Shown one piece after another: positions 7,364 to 15,946 of a stretch of 64,000 bases of DNA. Below the pieces are notes generated by a model. It made no database searches. It had not been told where the DNA came from and saw only the letters and a list, made by a program, of their open reading frames with translations. Position 1 is the stretch's first letter; each line of letters begins with the position of its first letter. The stretch comes from Streptoalloteichus hindustanus (GTDB lineage: Bacteria > Actinomycetota > Actinomycetes > Mycobacteriales > Pseudonocardiaceae). The position numbers were made by a program, and so were the translations under genes. The stretch covers positions 124,001 through 188,000 of the forward strand of contig NZ_FQVN01000006.1 of assembly GCF_900129375.1 (NCBI RefSeq), written 5' to 3'.

Positions 7364-10300
7364 ATGAGCGGACCGAGCCCGCACCCCGCCCCGAGATCCC
7401 ACCCCCGCCGCACCCGCACCCACGCCACCCGCCACCGGTTCCGGGACGCCCTCGGCGTGGCCCTGGCCGCCGTCGTGGTCGCGGCTCTGGCCCCGGCCCT
7501 CCCCGCGCTGGCCCAGCAGGGTGCCGGCGGCGACCCGCCGAGCGAGGTGGCCATCCCGCCGGAGGACCTCGCCCGCTGGGTCAACCCGTTCGTCGGCACC
7601 GAGCCCGGCGGACCCGACCACGGAACCGGCGGCGGCGCCGGCAACACGTTCCCCGGGCCCACCGTCCCCTTCGGACTCCTCCAGTGGAGCCCGGACACCG
7701 CGACCCACCAGCACGGCGGCTACTACTACCCGGACAACCGGATCAGGGGCTTCAGCCTCACCCACCTGTCCGGCCCCGGCTGCTCCACCTACCAGGACGT
7801 GCCGTTCATGCCGTACGTCGGCGAGGTGAGCACGTCGCCCGCCACCGATCCCGCCCGGTACGTCTCGACCTTCGCGCACTCCAACGAGCGGGCCACCGCC
7901 GGCTACTACTCGGTGGCGCTGGACAACGGCGCGCAGGTCGAGCTGACCTCGACCCAGCGCACCGGCGTCGGCCGGTTCAGCTACCCGCAGGGGAAGCCGG
8001 CCACCCTGCTCGTCAACGTGTCCGGCTCGGTCTCCGGGGCGGACGACGCCGAGGTCACCGTCGGCAGGGACACGGTGAGCGGCTGGGTCACCAGCGGCCG
8101 CTTCTGCGGCGCCGCCAACCGCTACCGGCTGTACTTCCACGCGACCTTCGACCAGCCCTTCACCTCCGTCGGCACCTGGAAGAACGGCGCGGTCACCCCC
8201 GGGCGCACCACCGAGCGGGGCGGGGCCGAACCCAAGATCGACCTCGAGCGGACCCAGCCGCCGAAGAACCGGGCGGCCGAGGAGGCCGGGGCGGCCGCGG
8301 ACCGGCCGGGCGGGACCTCCGGGCGCCAGGACACGACCGTATCCGGGCCGGGGACCGGCGCCTTCGTCACCTTCGACACCGCCGAGGAGCGGACCGTCAC
8401 GGCCAAGGTGGCGATCTCGTTCGTCTCGCTGGAGGGCGCCCAGCGCAACCTCCGCGAGGAGAACCGGAACCGGGGCTTCGAGGACGTCCACGAGGCCGCC
8501 CGCCAGGCGTGGAACGAGCGGCTGAACCAGATCCGCGTCCGGGGCGGCACCGACGCCCAGCGCACGACCTTCTACACCGCGCTGTACCACTCCCTGTTGC
8601 AGCCCAACGTCTTCTCCGACGTGGACGGTCAGTACATCGGCTTCGACGGCCGAATCCACCGGACCGACCGGGGGCACGCGGCCTACAGCAACTTCTCCGG
8701 GTGGGACGTCTACCGCTCGGAGATGCAGCTCCTGTCGTTGCTGGCGCCCGACGAGGCCTCGGACATGGTCCGCTCGCTGGTGTCCTTCGCCGAGCAGGGC
8801 GGGGCGTGGGACCGCTGGACCGTGGCCAACGACTTCACCGGCGTCATGGTGGGCGATCCCTACCACGTGATGGTCGCCAGCGCGTACGCGTTCGGGGCGC
8901 GCGACTTCGACGCCGGGGCGGCGCTGCGCAGCATGGTGCGCGGCGCCACCGTGCCCACCCAGGGCTACAAGGAGCGGCCCGGACTGGAGGACTACCTGAA
9001 ACTGGGCTACGTCCCGTTCGGCGTGGAGGGGGTCTGGGGCCCGCCCGCGACGACGCTGGAGTACACCAGCGCGGACTTCGCGATCGCCGACCTGGCGCGT
9101 CGGCTCGGCGACACCGAGACCTGGCGGACGTTCACCCGCAGGAGCCAGTTCTGGCAGAACCTCTTCAACCCGGGCTCCGGGTACCTCCAGGCGCGCAACC
9201 GGGACGGCTCGTTCGTCGAGCCGTTCGACCCCGGCAGCCCGAGCCACTGGGTCGAGGGCAACGCCGCCCAGTACACCTGGATGGTCCCGCACAACGCGCG
9301 CGGCCTGATCACGGCGATGGGCGGGGACGCGGAGGTCGTCCGCCGGCTTGACACGTTCTTCACCAAGCTGAACGCGGGTCCGAGGGAACCCTACGCGTTC
9401 CTCGGCAACGAGCCGATCATGCACACGCCGTGGCTGTACGCCTTCGCCGGTCAGCCCTACAAGGCCCAGTCCGTGACGCGGCGCGCCGTCAACGAGTTGT
9501 TCGGCCCCGGGCCGAACGGCCTGATGGGCAACGACGACCTCGGCCAGATGTCCTCCTGGTACGTGTGGGCGGCCATGGGGATGTACCCGGCGATTCCCGG
9601 CCGCGCGGAACTGGTCCTGAACAGCCCGTTGTTCGAGCGGGTCGAGATCAGGCGGCCCGGTGGCCAGCAGATCGTGGTGCGGGCGCGCGGCGCCGCCGCG
9701 GACCGGCCGTACGTCAGCGGGTTGCGGGTCAACGGCGACGCGACGAGCCGGACGTGGTTGCCGGAGTCGTTCGTGGAGCAGGGCGGCGAGCTCGACTTCG
9801 TGCTGTCCGGCGCGGCGGACCCGAGGTGGGGCAGCGACCCGGCGGACGCGCCGCCGTCCTTCCGGGACGGCGAGGTCGGCCAGCGGGGCTACGTCGAGCC
9901 GGGTCGGGTCGTGGTCCCGGCGGGTGGTTCCGGGAAGGTGGCGGTGGGCGCGCAGGACTTCTCCGGGGCCGGCGGGAAGGTGCGCTGGACGGCCAGTCCG
10001 CCGCAGGGCCTGGCGGTGACCCCGGCGTCCGGGGAGATCGCGCTTCCCGCCGGCGGCCGGGCGCGCCAGGAGATCGGGGTGACGGTGGCGCCGTCCACGG
10101 CCGAGGGGGTGCACCGGGTTCCGGTGTCCTTCACGGCGGCGGACGGGAGCGCGCTGCCGGCGACCTCGCTCCAGATCATGGTGGCCGAGCCGGGAAGCCT
10201 GCGCTCCGCGTACAACAACGTCGGGGCGAGTCCGGACGATCGGCAGGCCGCAGCGAACTACGACGGATTCGGTTACAGCTACTCACGAAACGCCCTGAGC

Positions 10301-10765
10301 GCCGCCGGCGTCCGTCCTAATGAGACGGTCACAGTGGACGGTGTGACCCACCGGTGGCCGTCGTCGGCGGTCGGCGAGCCGGACAACGTGGCCGCCAACG
10401 GCGAGACCGTGCAGATCCAGTCGGCGCCGGGCGCGTCGAAGCTGTCCCTGCTCGGCTCGGCGACCGACGGCAAGGCCAGCGGGACGGCCACCGTCACCTA
10501 CACCGACGGCACCACGCAGAACGTGGACATCGGGTTCTCCGACTGGGCGTTGGGCGGCAAGGGCGATCCGGTGGAGTTCGACAACCGGGTCGTGGCCAAG
10601 ATGCCGTACCGCAACACCACCGGCGGCGCGTCGCAGAAGCTGGACGTGCACCTCTTCGCCACCGCGCCGATCCCGTTGCGGCAGGGGAAGCAGGTCCGGA
10701 GCGTGACCCTGCCGAAGTCTGTCCGCGGCGGGAGCCTGCACGTGTTCTCGGTCGCGACCGGGTAG
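7364..10765 (+). CDS. secreted GH92 alpha-mannosidase with C-terminal accessory domains
   Basis: 1133-residue exported glycosidase. GGGAGG precedes the ATG. Residues 1-50 are a long Arg-rich signal ending near ALPALAQQ. The GH92 N-terminal beta-sandwich starts at WVNPFVGTE (about 67) and GNTFPGPTVPFG; the catalytic alpha/alpha barrel holds WVEGNAAQYTW, GNEPIMHTPWLYAF and GNDDLGQMSSWYVWA, the calcium and catalytic segments of the family. After about residue 840 come an Ig-like NEW3-type domain and a beta-rich domain that I read as a probable carbohydrate-binding module. GH92 enzymes are calcium-dependent exo-alpha-mannosidases acting on mannan or N-glycan mannose. Divergent from the lacI-manA-ABC operon and apparently sharing its operator. 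Confidence 0.93.
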   Translation: MSGPSPHPAPRSHPRRTRTHATRHRFRDALGVALAAVVVAALAPALPALAQQGAGGDPPSEVAIPPEDLARWVNPFVGTEPGGPDHGTGGGAGNTFPGPTVPFGLLQWSPDTATHQHGGYYYPDNRIRGFSLTHLSGPGCSTYQDVPFMPYVGEVSTSPATDPARYVSTFAHSNERATAGYYSVALDNGAQVELTSTQRTGVGRFSYPQGKPATLLVNVSGSVSGADDAEVTVGRDTVSGWVTSGRFCGAANRYRLYFHATFDQPFTSVGTWKNGAVTPGRTTERGGAEPKIDLERTQPPKNRAAEEAGAAADRPGGTSGRQDTTVSGPGTGAFVTFDTAEERTVTAKVAISFVSLEGAQRNLREENRNRGFEDVHEAARQAWNERLNQIRVRGGTDAQRTTFYTALYHSLLQPNVFSDVDGQYIGFDGRIHRTDRGHAAYSNFSGWDVYRSEMQLLSLLAPDEASDMVRSLVSFAEQGGAWDRWTVANDFTGVMVGDPYHVMVASAYAFGARDFDAGAALRSMVRGATVPTQGYKERPGLEDYLKLGYVPFGVEGVWGPPATTLEYTSADFAIADLARRLGDTETWRTFTRRSQFWQNLFNPGSGYLQARNRDGSFVEPFDPGSPSHWVEGNAAQYTWMVPHNARGLITAMGGDAEVVRRLDTFFTKLNAGPREPYAFLGNEPIMHTPWLYAFAGQPYKAQSVTRRAVNELFGPGPNGLMGNDDLGQMSSWYVWAAMGMYPAIPGRAELVLNSPLFERVEIRRPGGQQIVVRARGAAADRPYVSGLRVNGDATSRTWLPESFVEQGGELDFVLSGAADPRWGSDPADAPPSFRDGEVGQRGYVEPGRVVVPAGGSGKVAVGAQDFSGAGGKVRWTASPPQGLAVTPASGEIALPAGGRARQEIGVTVAPSTAEGVHRVPVSFTAADGSALPATSLQIMVAEPGSLRSAYNNVGASPDDRQAAANYDGFGYSYSRNALSAAGVRPNETVTVDGVTHRWPSSAVGEPDNVAANGETVQIQSAPGASKLSLLGSATDGKASGTATVTYTDGTTQNVDIGFSDWALGGKGDPVEFDNRVVAKMPYRNTTGGASQKLDVHLFATAPIPLRQGKQVRSVTLPKSVRGGSLHVFSVATG

Positions 10766-10798
10766 TCCCGCCCTGGCCAGGGACTTCGGCTCTCCCCA

Positions 10799-10842
10799 CC
10801 CCGTGCCGCCCCGGCGGGACCGCTTGCCGGGGCGGCACGGGG
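10799..10842. terminator. hairpin terminator after GH92 gene
   Basis: Perfect 17-bp stem (10799-10815 with 10826-10842) and a 10-base loop, 34 bases after the GH92 stop codon and just before the GNAT gene. No U-tract follows, as is common in actinobacteria. Confidence 0.85.
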
Positions 10843-10858
10843 CGTTGATCATTCGGGG

Positions 10859-11290
10859 ATGATGAGCTCCCTCGACCGGGACTACGAGCTGGACGACGAT
10901 CCGGCGCGGCTGGACCGCGACGCGGTGTGGGCCTTCCTCTCCGAGCACGTCTACTGGGGACGCTGGCGGAGCCGGGCCGACCTGGAGCGGCAGATCGACT
11001 CCGCGTGGCGGGTGGTCGGCGCGTACGAGCGGGCCAGCGGACGCCAGGTGGGTTTCGCCCGCGCGATCTCCGACGGCGTCTCCCTCGCCTACCTCGCCGA
11101 CGTCTACGTGCTGCCCGAGCACCGGGGTCGCGGCCTCGGCGTCGCGCTCGTGCACGCGATGATCGAGGAGGGCGAGGGGGCGCGCTTCCGCTGGGCGTTG
11201 CACACCAACGACGCGCACAGCCTGTACGAGCGGTTCGGCTTCGCCAAGCCCGACGACACGTACCTGGAACGCCCCCTGCGGCGGGGGTGA
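10859..11290 (+). CDS. GNAT-family N-acetyltransferase
   Basis: 143-residue single GNAT domain. The acetyl-CoA pyrophosphate loop is the segment after VYVLPEHRGRGLGVAL (Q/R-x-x-G-x-G/A type, here RGRGLG), and the C-terminal LYERFGFAKPDD is the usual beta6-beta7 ending. The ATG at 10859 (or 10862, the next codon) has only a weak GGGG upstream. The short N-terminal DYELDDDPARLDRDAVWAFL segment is typical of small actinobacterial GNATs with unknown acceptor. It stands alone, isolated from the GH92 gene by a strong hairpin. Confidence 0.85.
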   Translation: MMSSLDRDYELDDDPARLDRDAVWAFLSEHVYWGRWRSRADLERQIDSAWRVVGAYERASGRQVGFARAISDGVSLAYLADVYVLPEHRGRGLGVALVHAMIEEGEGARFRWALHTNDAHSLYERFGFAKPDDTYLERPLRRG

Positions 11291-11324
11291 CCGACCGGCG
11301 GGAGCGGCGAGGCGGGCTGAGCTC

Positions 11325-11879
11325 TCAGCCCGTGCGGGAGCCCGTCGTCTTGCGGGCCGCGGCCTGGAGCCGGGCCTTGGCGGGGTCCCGCGCCGGCCCG
11401 CTGCCGCGGTGCGCCCTGGGCGCGCGCGTGTCGGGCGCGTGGCGGACGAAGAGGGTCACCGTGACGCTGTCGGTGAACCCGTTGTTCTGCATGAGCCGGG
11501 CGGAGGCCTCGTTGCCCTGCTCGACGTCGGTGACGATGCGGGTCGCGCCGGCGGCGAACAGCGCGGCGCAACAGGCCTGGAGCAACGTCCGCGCCAGTCC
11601 GCGGCCCTGGTGCGCCGGGTCCACCCCGATCCACTCGACGTAGCCCCAGTCCTCGCGCTCGTCGTAGGACAGCGAGCCGAGGACGAAGGCGACCACCCGG
11701 CCCCCGTCCTCCACGACCCAGCACGCGTCGGGCTGCGCGTCGAGGTGAACGGCCACACTGGACAGCGACCACGAGGTGTAGGGCATGGCCGAGACGTCGA
11801 ACACGCGGTGACCCAGCTCCAGCACACCGGCCAGGTGGTCCAGGCGCATCGGGACCGGCTGCGCATCGCCGGTTGCCAT
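11325..11879 (-). CDS. GNAT-family N-acetyltransferase (RimI-like)
   Basis: 184-residue acetyltransferase. Core motif YVEWIGVDPAHQGRGLARTLL holds the acetyl-CoA loop QGRGLA, and ARLMQNNGFTDSVTVTLFVR ends the fold. A basic Ala/Arg-rich tail of about 35 residues follows and is unusual for a minimal GNAT. I placed the start at ATG 11879, with GAAGGGG about 9 bases upstream, because the sequence further upstream is low-complexity Arg/Pro with no family similarity. It converges on the GNAT at 10859. The acceptor (protein N-terminus or small amine) is not evident. Confidence 0.83.
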   Translation of the reverse strand: MATGDAQPVPMRLDHLAGVLELGHRVFDVSAMPYTSWSLSSVAVHLDAQPDACWVVEDGGRVVAFVLGSLSYDEREDWGYVEWIGVDPAHQGRGLARTLLQACCAALFAAGATRIVTDVEQGNEASARLMQNNGFTDSVTVTLFVRHAPDTRAPRAHRGSGPARDPAKARLQAAARKTTGSRTG

Positions 11880-12115
11880 GGGTAACAGCCCCTTCCAAGG
11901 GTTCGGCGCGTCCGATCCTACGTGGACCCCAGGTCGCCCCGGAGGAGGGAGACGGCGGGTGACCACCGCCGGAGCACCCGGTCCGCGCCCTGACCTGCTT
12001 CGCCGGGCGGCGGCCCGCGGCCGCGCCCGGCGGGTGACCACACGGTCGGGTGACGGGGGCGTCACCGGACCCGGGGGCGCCGCCGAGGGGCGTGTTCGGT
12101 TGGTCACTCCTGGTA

Positions 12116-12121
12116 TATGGT
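12116..12121 (+). promoter_or_regulatory. -10 hexamer TATGGT, leaderless start
   Basis: TATGGT lies exactly 6 bases before the GTG at 12128 and no Shine-Dalgarno sequence intervenes, so transcription should begin at or next to the start codon. Confidence 0.55.
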
Positions 12122-12127
12122 CGGCTC

Positions 12128-12514
12128 GTGACCGACCAGCCGACGGACCCGTCGCAGATCAAGCCGGTGCCCGACCTGACCGCCGCCGAGTGGATCGAGA
12201 CCACCGACGACGGCACACCGGGAGTCGAGATCGCCTTCGTCGACGACGTGGTCGTCATGCGCGACGGCAAGGACCCCGACGGCCCGGTGCTGGTGTTCAC
12301 CCACGCCGAGTGGGACGCCTTCGTCGAGGGCGCCAAGGACGGCGAGTTCGACGAGCCGTGGAACTGGGACTCCGAAGAAGGCACTGCAGGCACTGCAGGC
12401 ACTGCAAGCACCGAAGGCACCGCAGGCACCGCGGACACGGCTGGCGCTGTAGACGCTGCCGGCACTGCGGAGGCTGAGGGCGCTGGAGACGCCGCGGACG
12501 TCACCGGCCGCTGA
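12128..12514 (+). CDS. DUF397-like protein with Thr/Gly/Ala repeat tail
   Basis: 128 residues. Residues 1-80 resemble the C-terminal half of DUF397 proteins: VVVMRDGKDPDGPVLVFTHAEWDAFVEGAKDGEFD matches the family pattern V-RDSK-P-GP-L-F---EW-AFV-G-K-GEFD, but the WRKSS start motif is missing. From about residue 82 the protein becomes a low-complexity tail (GTAGTAGTASTEGTAGTADT and onward) encoded by roughly 9-base repeats between 12380 and 12480. DUF397 proteins are usually partners of XRE regulators; none is adjacent here. The GTG start follows a -10 hexamer directly. Confidence 0.7.
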   Translation: MTDQPTDPSQIKPVPDLTAAEWIETTDDGTPGVEIAFVDDVVVMRDGKDPDGPVLVFTHAEWDAFVEGAKDGEFDEPWNWDSEEGTAGTAGTASTEGTAGTADTAGAVDAAGTAEAEGAGDAADVTGR

Positions 12515-12620
12515 GGCCGCCGCCCCGGGGCGCGCGGCCCTGCCGGGGACGCCGCTGACGGTGTCGGTGCGGCGCGGGCGGCCGGTAACGGCGTGTAGCG
12601 AACATATCGGGCAATCGGCC

Positions 12621-12636
12621 TCAGGGTTTTCCCTGA
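12621..12636. promoter_or_regulatory. TCAGGG-TTTT-CCCTGA inverted repeat
   Basis: 6-bp arms around four T residues, centred about 60 bases upstream of the ABC exporter start. It could be an operator or a short hairpin. No regulator gene is adjacent. Confidence 0.45.
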
Positions 12637-12675
12637 ACTTCCCCTGGGCGGGGCAGATGCCGGTCTCCAGTCGGC

Positions 12676-12681
12676 TACGGT
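12676..12681 (+). promoter_or_regulatory. -10 hexamer TACGGT, leaderless start
   Basis: TACGGT is followed by 7 bases and the ATG at 12689, with no ribosome-binding site between. Confidence 0.5.
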
Positions 12682-12688
12682 GCGTCGC

Positions 12689-13609
12689 ATGTCGCCGATT
12701 GGGGGAGCGGACGGCACCATCGTGGTGGCCGATCTGCGCAAGCGTTACGGGGAGCTCCAGGCGGTGGACGGTGTCTCGTTCACCGTCGCCGAGGGGGAGT
12801 TCTTCGGCATCCTCGGTCCCAACGGGGCCGGCAAGACCACCACGCTGGAGATCGTCGAGGGCCTGCGGGAGCCCGACTCCGGCAGCGTGCTGCTGCTCGG
12901 GGAGAAGCCATGGCCCCGCAATCCCAGGCTTTTGCCGCGGATCGGGGTGCAGCTCCAGGCGTCGTCGTTCTTCGACAAGCTGACCGCGCGGGAGCAGTTG
13001 GAGACCTTCGCCGCCCTCTACGGGGTGTCCCGGGGCGACGCCGCCGACATGCTCGACCTGGTCGGTCTGGCCGACAAGGCCAACACCAGGGAGGACAAGC
13101 TCTCCGGCGGTCAGCGCCAGCGGCTGTCGATCGCCTGCGCGCTCGCCCACGACCCGGACATCGTGTTCCTCGACGAGCCGACCGCGGCGCTCGACCCCCA
13201 GTCCCGGCGCAACCTGTGGGACGTGCTGCGGGTTATCCAGCAGCGGGGCAAGACGATCGTGTACACGACTCACTACCTGGACGAGGCCGAGATCCTCTGC
13301 GACCGGGTCGCGATCATGGACCACGGTCGCATCCTGGCCATGGACTCGCCGGCCAAGCTCGTGCGCGGGCTGGACGCGCCCACCCACGTGATGCTCGCCG
13401 AGGGCGTGCTGTCCGTCGAGCAGGCCGAGACGATCCCGGGCGTCGAGGGCGTCAACGCGGACGGCGTCTCGCTGACCCTGTCCACCCGCACGCCCGCGCC
13501 GGTGCTCGCCGCCCTGGCCGAGCGGGGCGCGCTGGACGGGCTCCAGGTGCGCACGGCGACCCTGGAGGACGTCTTCCTCCACCTCACCGGACGGGAGTAC
13601 CGCGCATGA
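12689..13609 (+). CDS. ABC exporter ATP-binding protein (DrrA-like)
   Basis: 306-residue ATPase of the antibiotic/lipid ABC-2 exporter class. Walker A GPNGAGKT at 43-50, signature LSGGQRQR at 138-145, Walker B DIVFLDEP at 157-164, then an 80-residue C-terminal extension typical of DrrA/CcmA proteins. ATG 12689 is preferred over the GTG at 12680 since a -10 hexamer ends 7 bases before it. The stop overlaps the permease start as ATGA, so the two subunits are coupled. The substrate is unknown; related pairs export drugs, lipids or polysaccharides. Confidence 0.9.
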   Translation: MSPIGGADGTIVVADLRKRYGELQAVDGVSFTVAEGEFFGILGPNGAGKTTTLEIVEGLREPDSGSVLLLGEKPWPRNPRLLPRIGVQLQASSFFDKLTAREQLETFAALYGVSRGDAADMLDLVGLADKANTREDKLSGGQRQRLSIACALAHDPDIVFLDEPTAALDPQSRRNLWDVLRVIQQRGKTIVYTTHYLDEAEILCDRVAIMDHGRILAMDSPAKLVRGLDAPTHVMLAEGVLSVEQAETIPGVEGVNADGVSLTLSTRTPAPVLAALAERGALDGLQVRTATLEDVFLHLTGREYRA

Positions 13610-14682
13610 CCTCCTCCGCTCGTCGTGGGGGGACGGCGTCGTCCTTCCGCAGCCTGTCCACCGCGATGCTCAAGGGCTTCGTGCGGGACCGGGCCGGCCT
13701 GTTCTTCGTGTTCCTGTTCCCGCTGATGTTCCTCGTCGTCTTCGGGCTGATCTTCGGCAAGGAGGGCGGGACCAAGCCGAAGATCGGCGTGGTCGGCGAC
13801 GGCCCGGTCGTGGTGGCGCTGGAGCAGAGCGGCGCGGTGGAGCTGGAGCGGCTCGGCGCGACCGACGACGCCGTGCGCAAGGTGCGCGACGGCGACCTCC
13901 CCGCCGCCGTGCTGGCCCACGGCGACACCGTCGAGCTGCGGTACGCCGCCAGCGACCAGACCCAGGCCGGTCTGGTGCGGGGCATCGTCGGCGGCGTCGT
14001 GGACAAGGTCAACATCGCCGCGTCCGGCCAGCCCCCGAAGGTGCGGTTGGACAGCCAGCAGGTCGAGGACTCCTCGCTGAAGGCCATCCAGTTCCTCACC
14101 CCGGGCCTGCTGTCCTGGGCGGTGTCCACCTCGGCGATCTTCGGCTCGGCGGTGACGCTCGTGTCGTGGCGCAGGAAGCAGGTGCTGCGCCGCATCCGGC
14201 TCGCGCCCGTCCCGGTGTCCACCGTGCTGTCCTCGCGGCTGCTGGTGAGCATGGGGATCGCGGTCGGGCAGACCGCGCTGTTCATCGGCGTCGCGTCGAC
14301 CCCCGTGTTCGGGCTGTCGTTGTCCGGGCAGTGGTGGCTGGCCCTCCCGCTGGTCATGTTGGGCACGCTGGCCTTCTTCGCCATCGGCATGTTCGCCGGC
14401 TCGTTCGCGAAGACCGAGGAGACGGCGACCGCGGCGGCCAACCTCGTCGTGCTGCCGATGGCCTTCCTGTCCGGCACGTTCTTCCCGATCCAGAACGCCC
14501 CCGGCTGGCTGCAGGCGGTGTCCCAGGCGCTGCCCCTGCGGCACCTCACCGACGGCATGCTCGACGTGATGGTGCGGGGCAAGGGGATCGAGGCGCTCGC
14601 GGTGCCGGCGGCCGTGCTGGTCGGCTTCGCCGTCGTGCTGGGCGCGGTCGCGTCCCGGCTGTTCCGGTGGGACGACGCCTGA
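13606..14682 (+). CDS. ABC-2 type permease (DrrB-like)
   Basis: 358-residue membrane subunit. One hydrophobic segment near residues 33-52 (FFVFLFPLMFLVVFGLIFG) is followed by an extracytoplasmic region of about 110 residues, and then five segments in the C-terminal half, including the ABC-2 motif around AANLVVLPMAFLSGTFFP. This is the topology of DrrB-like exporters with a large external loop. It starts inside the stop codon of the ATPase gene and completes the exporter. No self-resistance or biosynthetic genes are nearby to hint at the cargo. Confidence 0.9.
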   Translation: MTSSARRGGTASSFRSLSTAMLKGFVRDRAGLFFVFLFPLMFLVVFGLIFGKEGGTKPKIGVVGDGPVVVALEQSGAVELERLGATDDAVRKVRDGDLPAAVLAHGDTVELRYAASDQTQAGLVRGIVGGVVDKVNIAASGQPPKVRLDSQQVEDSSLKAIQFLTPGLLSWAVSTSAIFGSAVTLVSWRRKQVLRRIRLAPVPVSTVLSSRLLVSMGIAVGQTALFIGVASTPVFGLSLSGQWWLALPLVMLGTLAFFAIGMFAGSFAKTEETATAAANLVVLPMAFLSGTFFPIQNAPGWLQAVSQALPLRHLTDGMLDVMVRGKGIEALAVPAAVLVGFAVVLGAVASRLFRWDDA

Positions 14683-14832
14683 GGCCGCGGCGGCCGGCGG
14701 ACCGGGTATAGGTAGGCTTCCTACGCAACAACCGACCCCGGTCCGCCGGAGCGCGTCGTCACGCCGGCCCGCCACGGCTGGCGTCGAACCGAGGCTGGGC
14801 CGACCACGTTCGTGTCGACCGGAGGGAATGCC

Positions 14833-15201
14833 GTGCTCTCCTCGCCCGCGGCGCGTTTCCGCGCCATCGCCTTCGCCGAAGCCGTGTCCTGGGCGGCGCT
14901 GCTCATCGGGATGCTCTTCAAGTACGTCGTGGCCAGCAACCCGATCGGGGTGAAGATCTTCGGTCCGGTCCACGGCCTGCTGTTCGTCGTCTACGTGATC
15001 GTCGTGCTCCTCGTGCGGGAGCCGCTGCGCTGGAACGGCAAGACGACCGTGTGGGCGCTGATCGCCAGCGTGCCGCCGTTCGGCACCGTGGTGTTCGAGC
15101 GGTGGGCCAGCCGCACCGGCCGGCTCGCCGCTCCGGCCCGGTCGAACGACGACGACGTCGCCGACATCGACGACGCGGAGGCCACGCCCGCGCGGAGCTG
15201 A
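14833..15201 (+). CDS. DUF3817 integral membrane protein
   Basis: 122 residues with three predicted membrane segments (about 12-32, 39-60 and 72-90) and the family motif NPIGVKIFGPVHGLLFVVYV. DUF3817 proteins are small actinobacterial and proteobacterial membrane proteins of unknown function, sometimes encoded next to transporters. I chose GTG 14833 because GGAGGG sits just upstream; the in-frame GTG at 14812 has no such site. The C-terminal 25 residues are acidic (DDDVADIDDAEA). A promoter-like TAGGCT lies upstream at about 14711. Confidence 0.85.
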   Translation: MLSSPAARFRAIAFAEAVSWAALLIGMLFKYVVASNPIGVKIFGPVHGLLFVVYVIVVLLVREPLRWNGKTTVWALIASVPPFGTVVFERWASRTGRLAAPARSNDDDVADIDDAEATPARS

Positions 15202-15210
15202 CGCCGACGA

Positions 15211-15247
15211 GTCGGGGCCGGTCCGGTCAGTCCGGGCCGGCCCCGAC
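15211..15247. terminator. hairpin between DUF3817 and marR genes
   Basis: 11-bp stem GTCGGGGCCGG (15211-15221) with CCGGCCCCGAC (15237-15247), between two convergent genes; it can serve both strands. Confidence 0.7.
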
Positions 15248-15292
15248 GCGTCTGTCGGATCAACGCGTCTGTCGGATCAACGCGTCCGTTGG
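15246..15292. repeat. 17-bp tandem direct repeat
   Basis: ACGCGTCTGTCGGATCA at 15246-15262 and 15263-15279, then a partial third copy from 15280. It sits in the convergent spacer after the terminator stem. Probably slippage. Confidence 0.65.
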
Positions 15293-15311
15293 GGGCGGGT
15301 CGTCTTTCGGG

Positions 15312-15830
15312 TCACGTCGTCTCGTCGACGAAGTCACCGGCGGCGCGGCGCACCTTGGCCAGCAGGTCGTTGAGCTGCTGGGTCTGCCGCTCGGTCAGCC
15401 CGGGGAGGCCGAAGTTGACCTCGGTCACCGCCTCGGTCGCCCGCTTCATCAGGTCCCGGCCCGAGTCGGCGATCTCCACCAGCGTGGTGCGGCGGTCGGT
15501 GGGGTGCGGCAGCCGCCGCACCAGGCCGTCGGCCTCCAACCGGTCGACGATGTTGGTGACGCTCGTCGGGTGCAGTTGCAGCCGTTCGCCCATCACCCGC
15601 ATCGGCAGGCTGCCGCGCTGGGAGAAGACCAGCAGGACCAGCGCCTCGTAGCGGGCGAACGTCAGGCCGAGCGGGCGCAGCGCCTGGTCCACCGAGGACA
15701 GGACGATCTGCTGGACGCGCATGACGCTGGTGACGGCGGCCATGGTGCCGGCGGGACCGCCGATGCGCTCGGACCAGAGCTCGGTCGCTCGCGCGATCGG
15801 GTCGAACGGCAGGGGGCGGTGGGCCGTCAT
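15312..15830 (-). CDS. MarR-family transcriptional regulator
   Basis: 172-residue winged-helix regulator. The recognition region QLHPTSVTNIVDRLEADGLVRR and the wing HPTDRRTTLVEIADSGRDL are well preserved, with dimerisation helices at both ends. ATG 15830 has TAGCGT 8 bases upstream and no ribosome-binding site, consistent with a leaderless mRNA; the longer in-frame extension upstream is Arg/Pro-rich and unlike the family. Its target is not evident: the neighbours are a DUF3817 membrane protein (convergent) and a thiamine-binding protein (divergent), and the 116-base divergent spacer could hold its operator. Confidence 0.88.
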   Translation of the reverse strand: MTAHRPLPFDPIARATELWSERIGGPAGTMAAVTSVMRVQQIVLSSVDQALRPLGLTFARYEALVLLVFSQRGSLPMRVMGERLQLHPTSVTNIVDRLEADGLVRRLPHPTDRRTTLVEIADSGRDLMKRATEAVTEVNFGLPGLTERQTQQLNDLLAKVRRAAGDFVDETT

Positions 15831-15838
15831 GACGTCCG

Positions 15839-15844
15839 ACGCTA
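15839..15844 (-). promoter_or_regulatory. -10 hexamer TAGCGT for marR gene
   Basis: On the minus strand TAGCGT precedes the ATG at 15830 by 8 bases. No ribosome-binding site intervenes. Confidence 0.5.
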
Positions 15845-15946
15845 CCAGCGGGTTCCTCGTCGGTTGGATCACCTCGGTGTTTGGCGTCCGCGTCGTTCGG
15901 CGACGATTCCGGGGTCGGGGTGGAACCAACGACGGGAGGAAACGGC

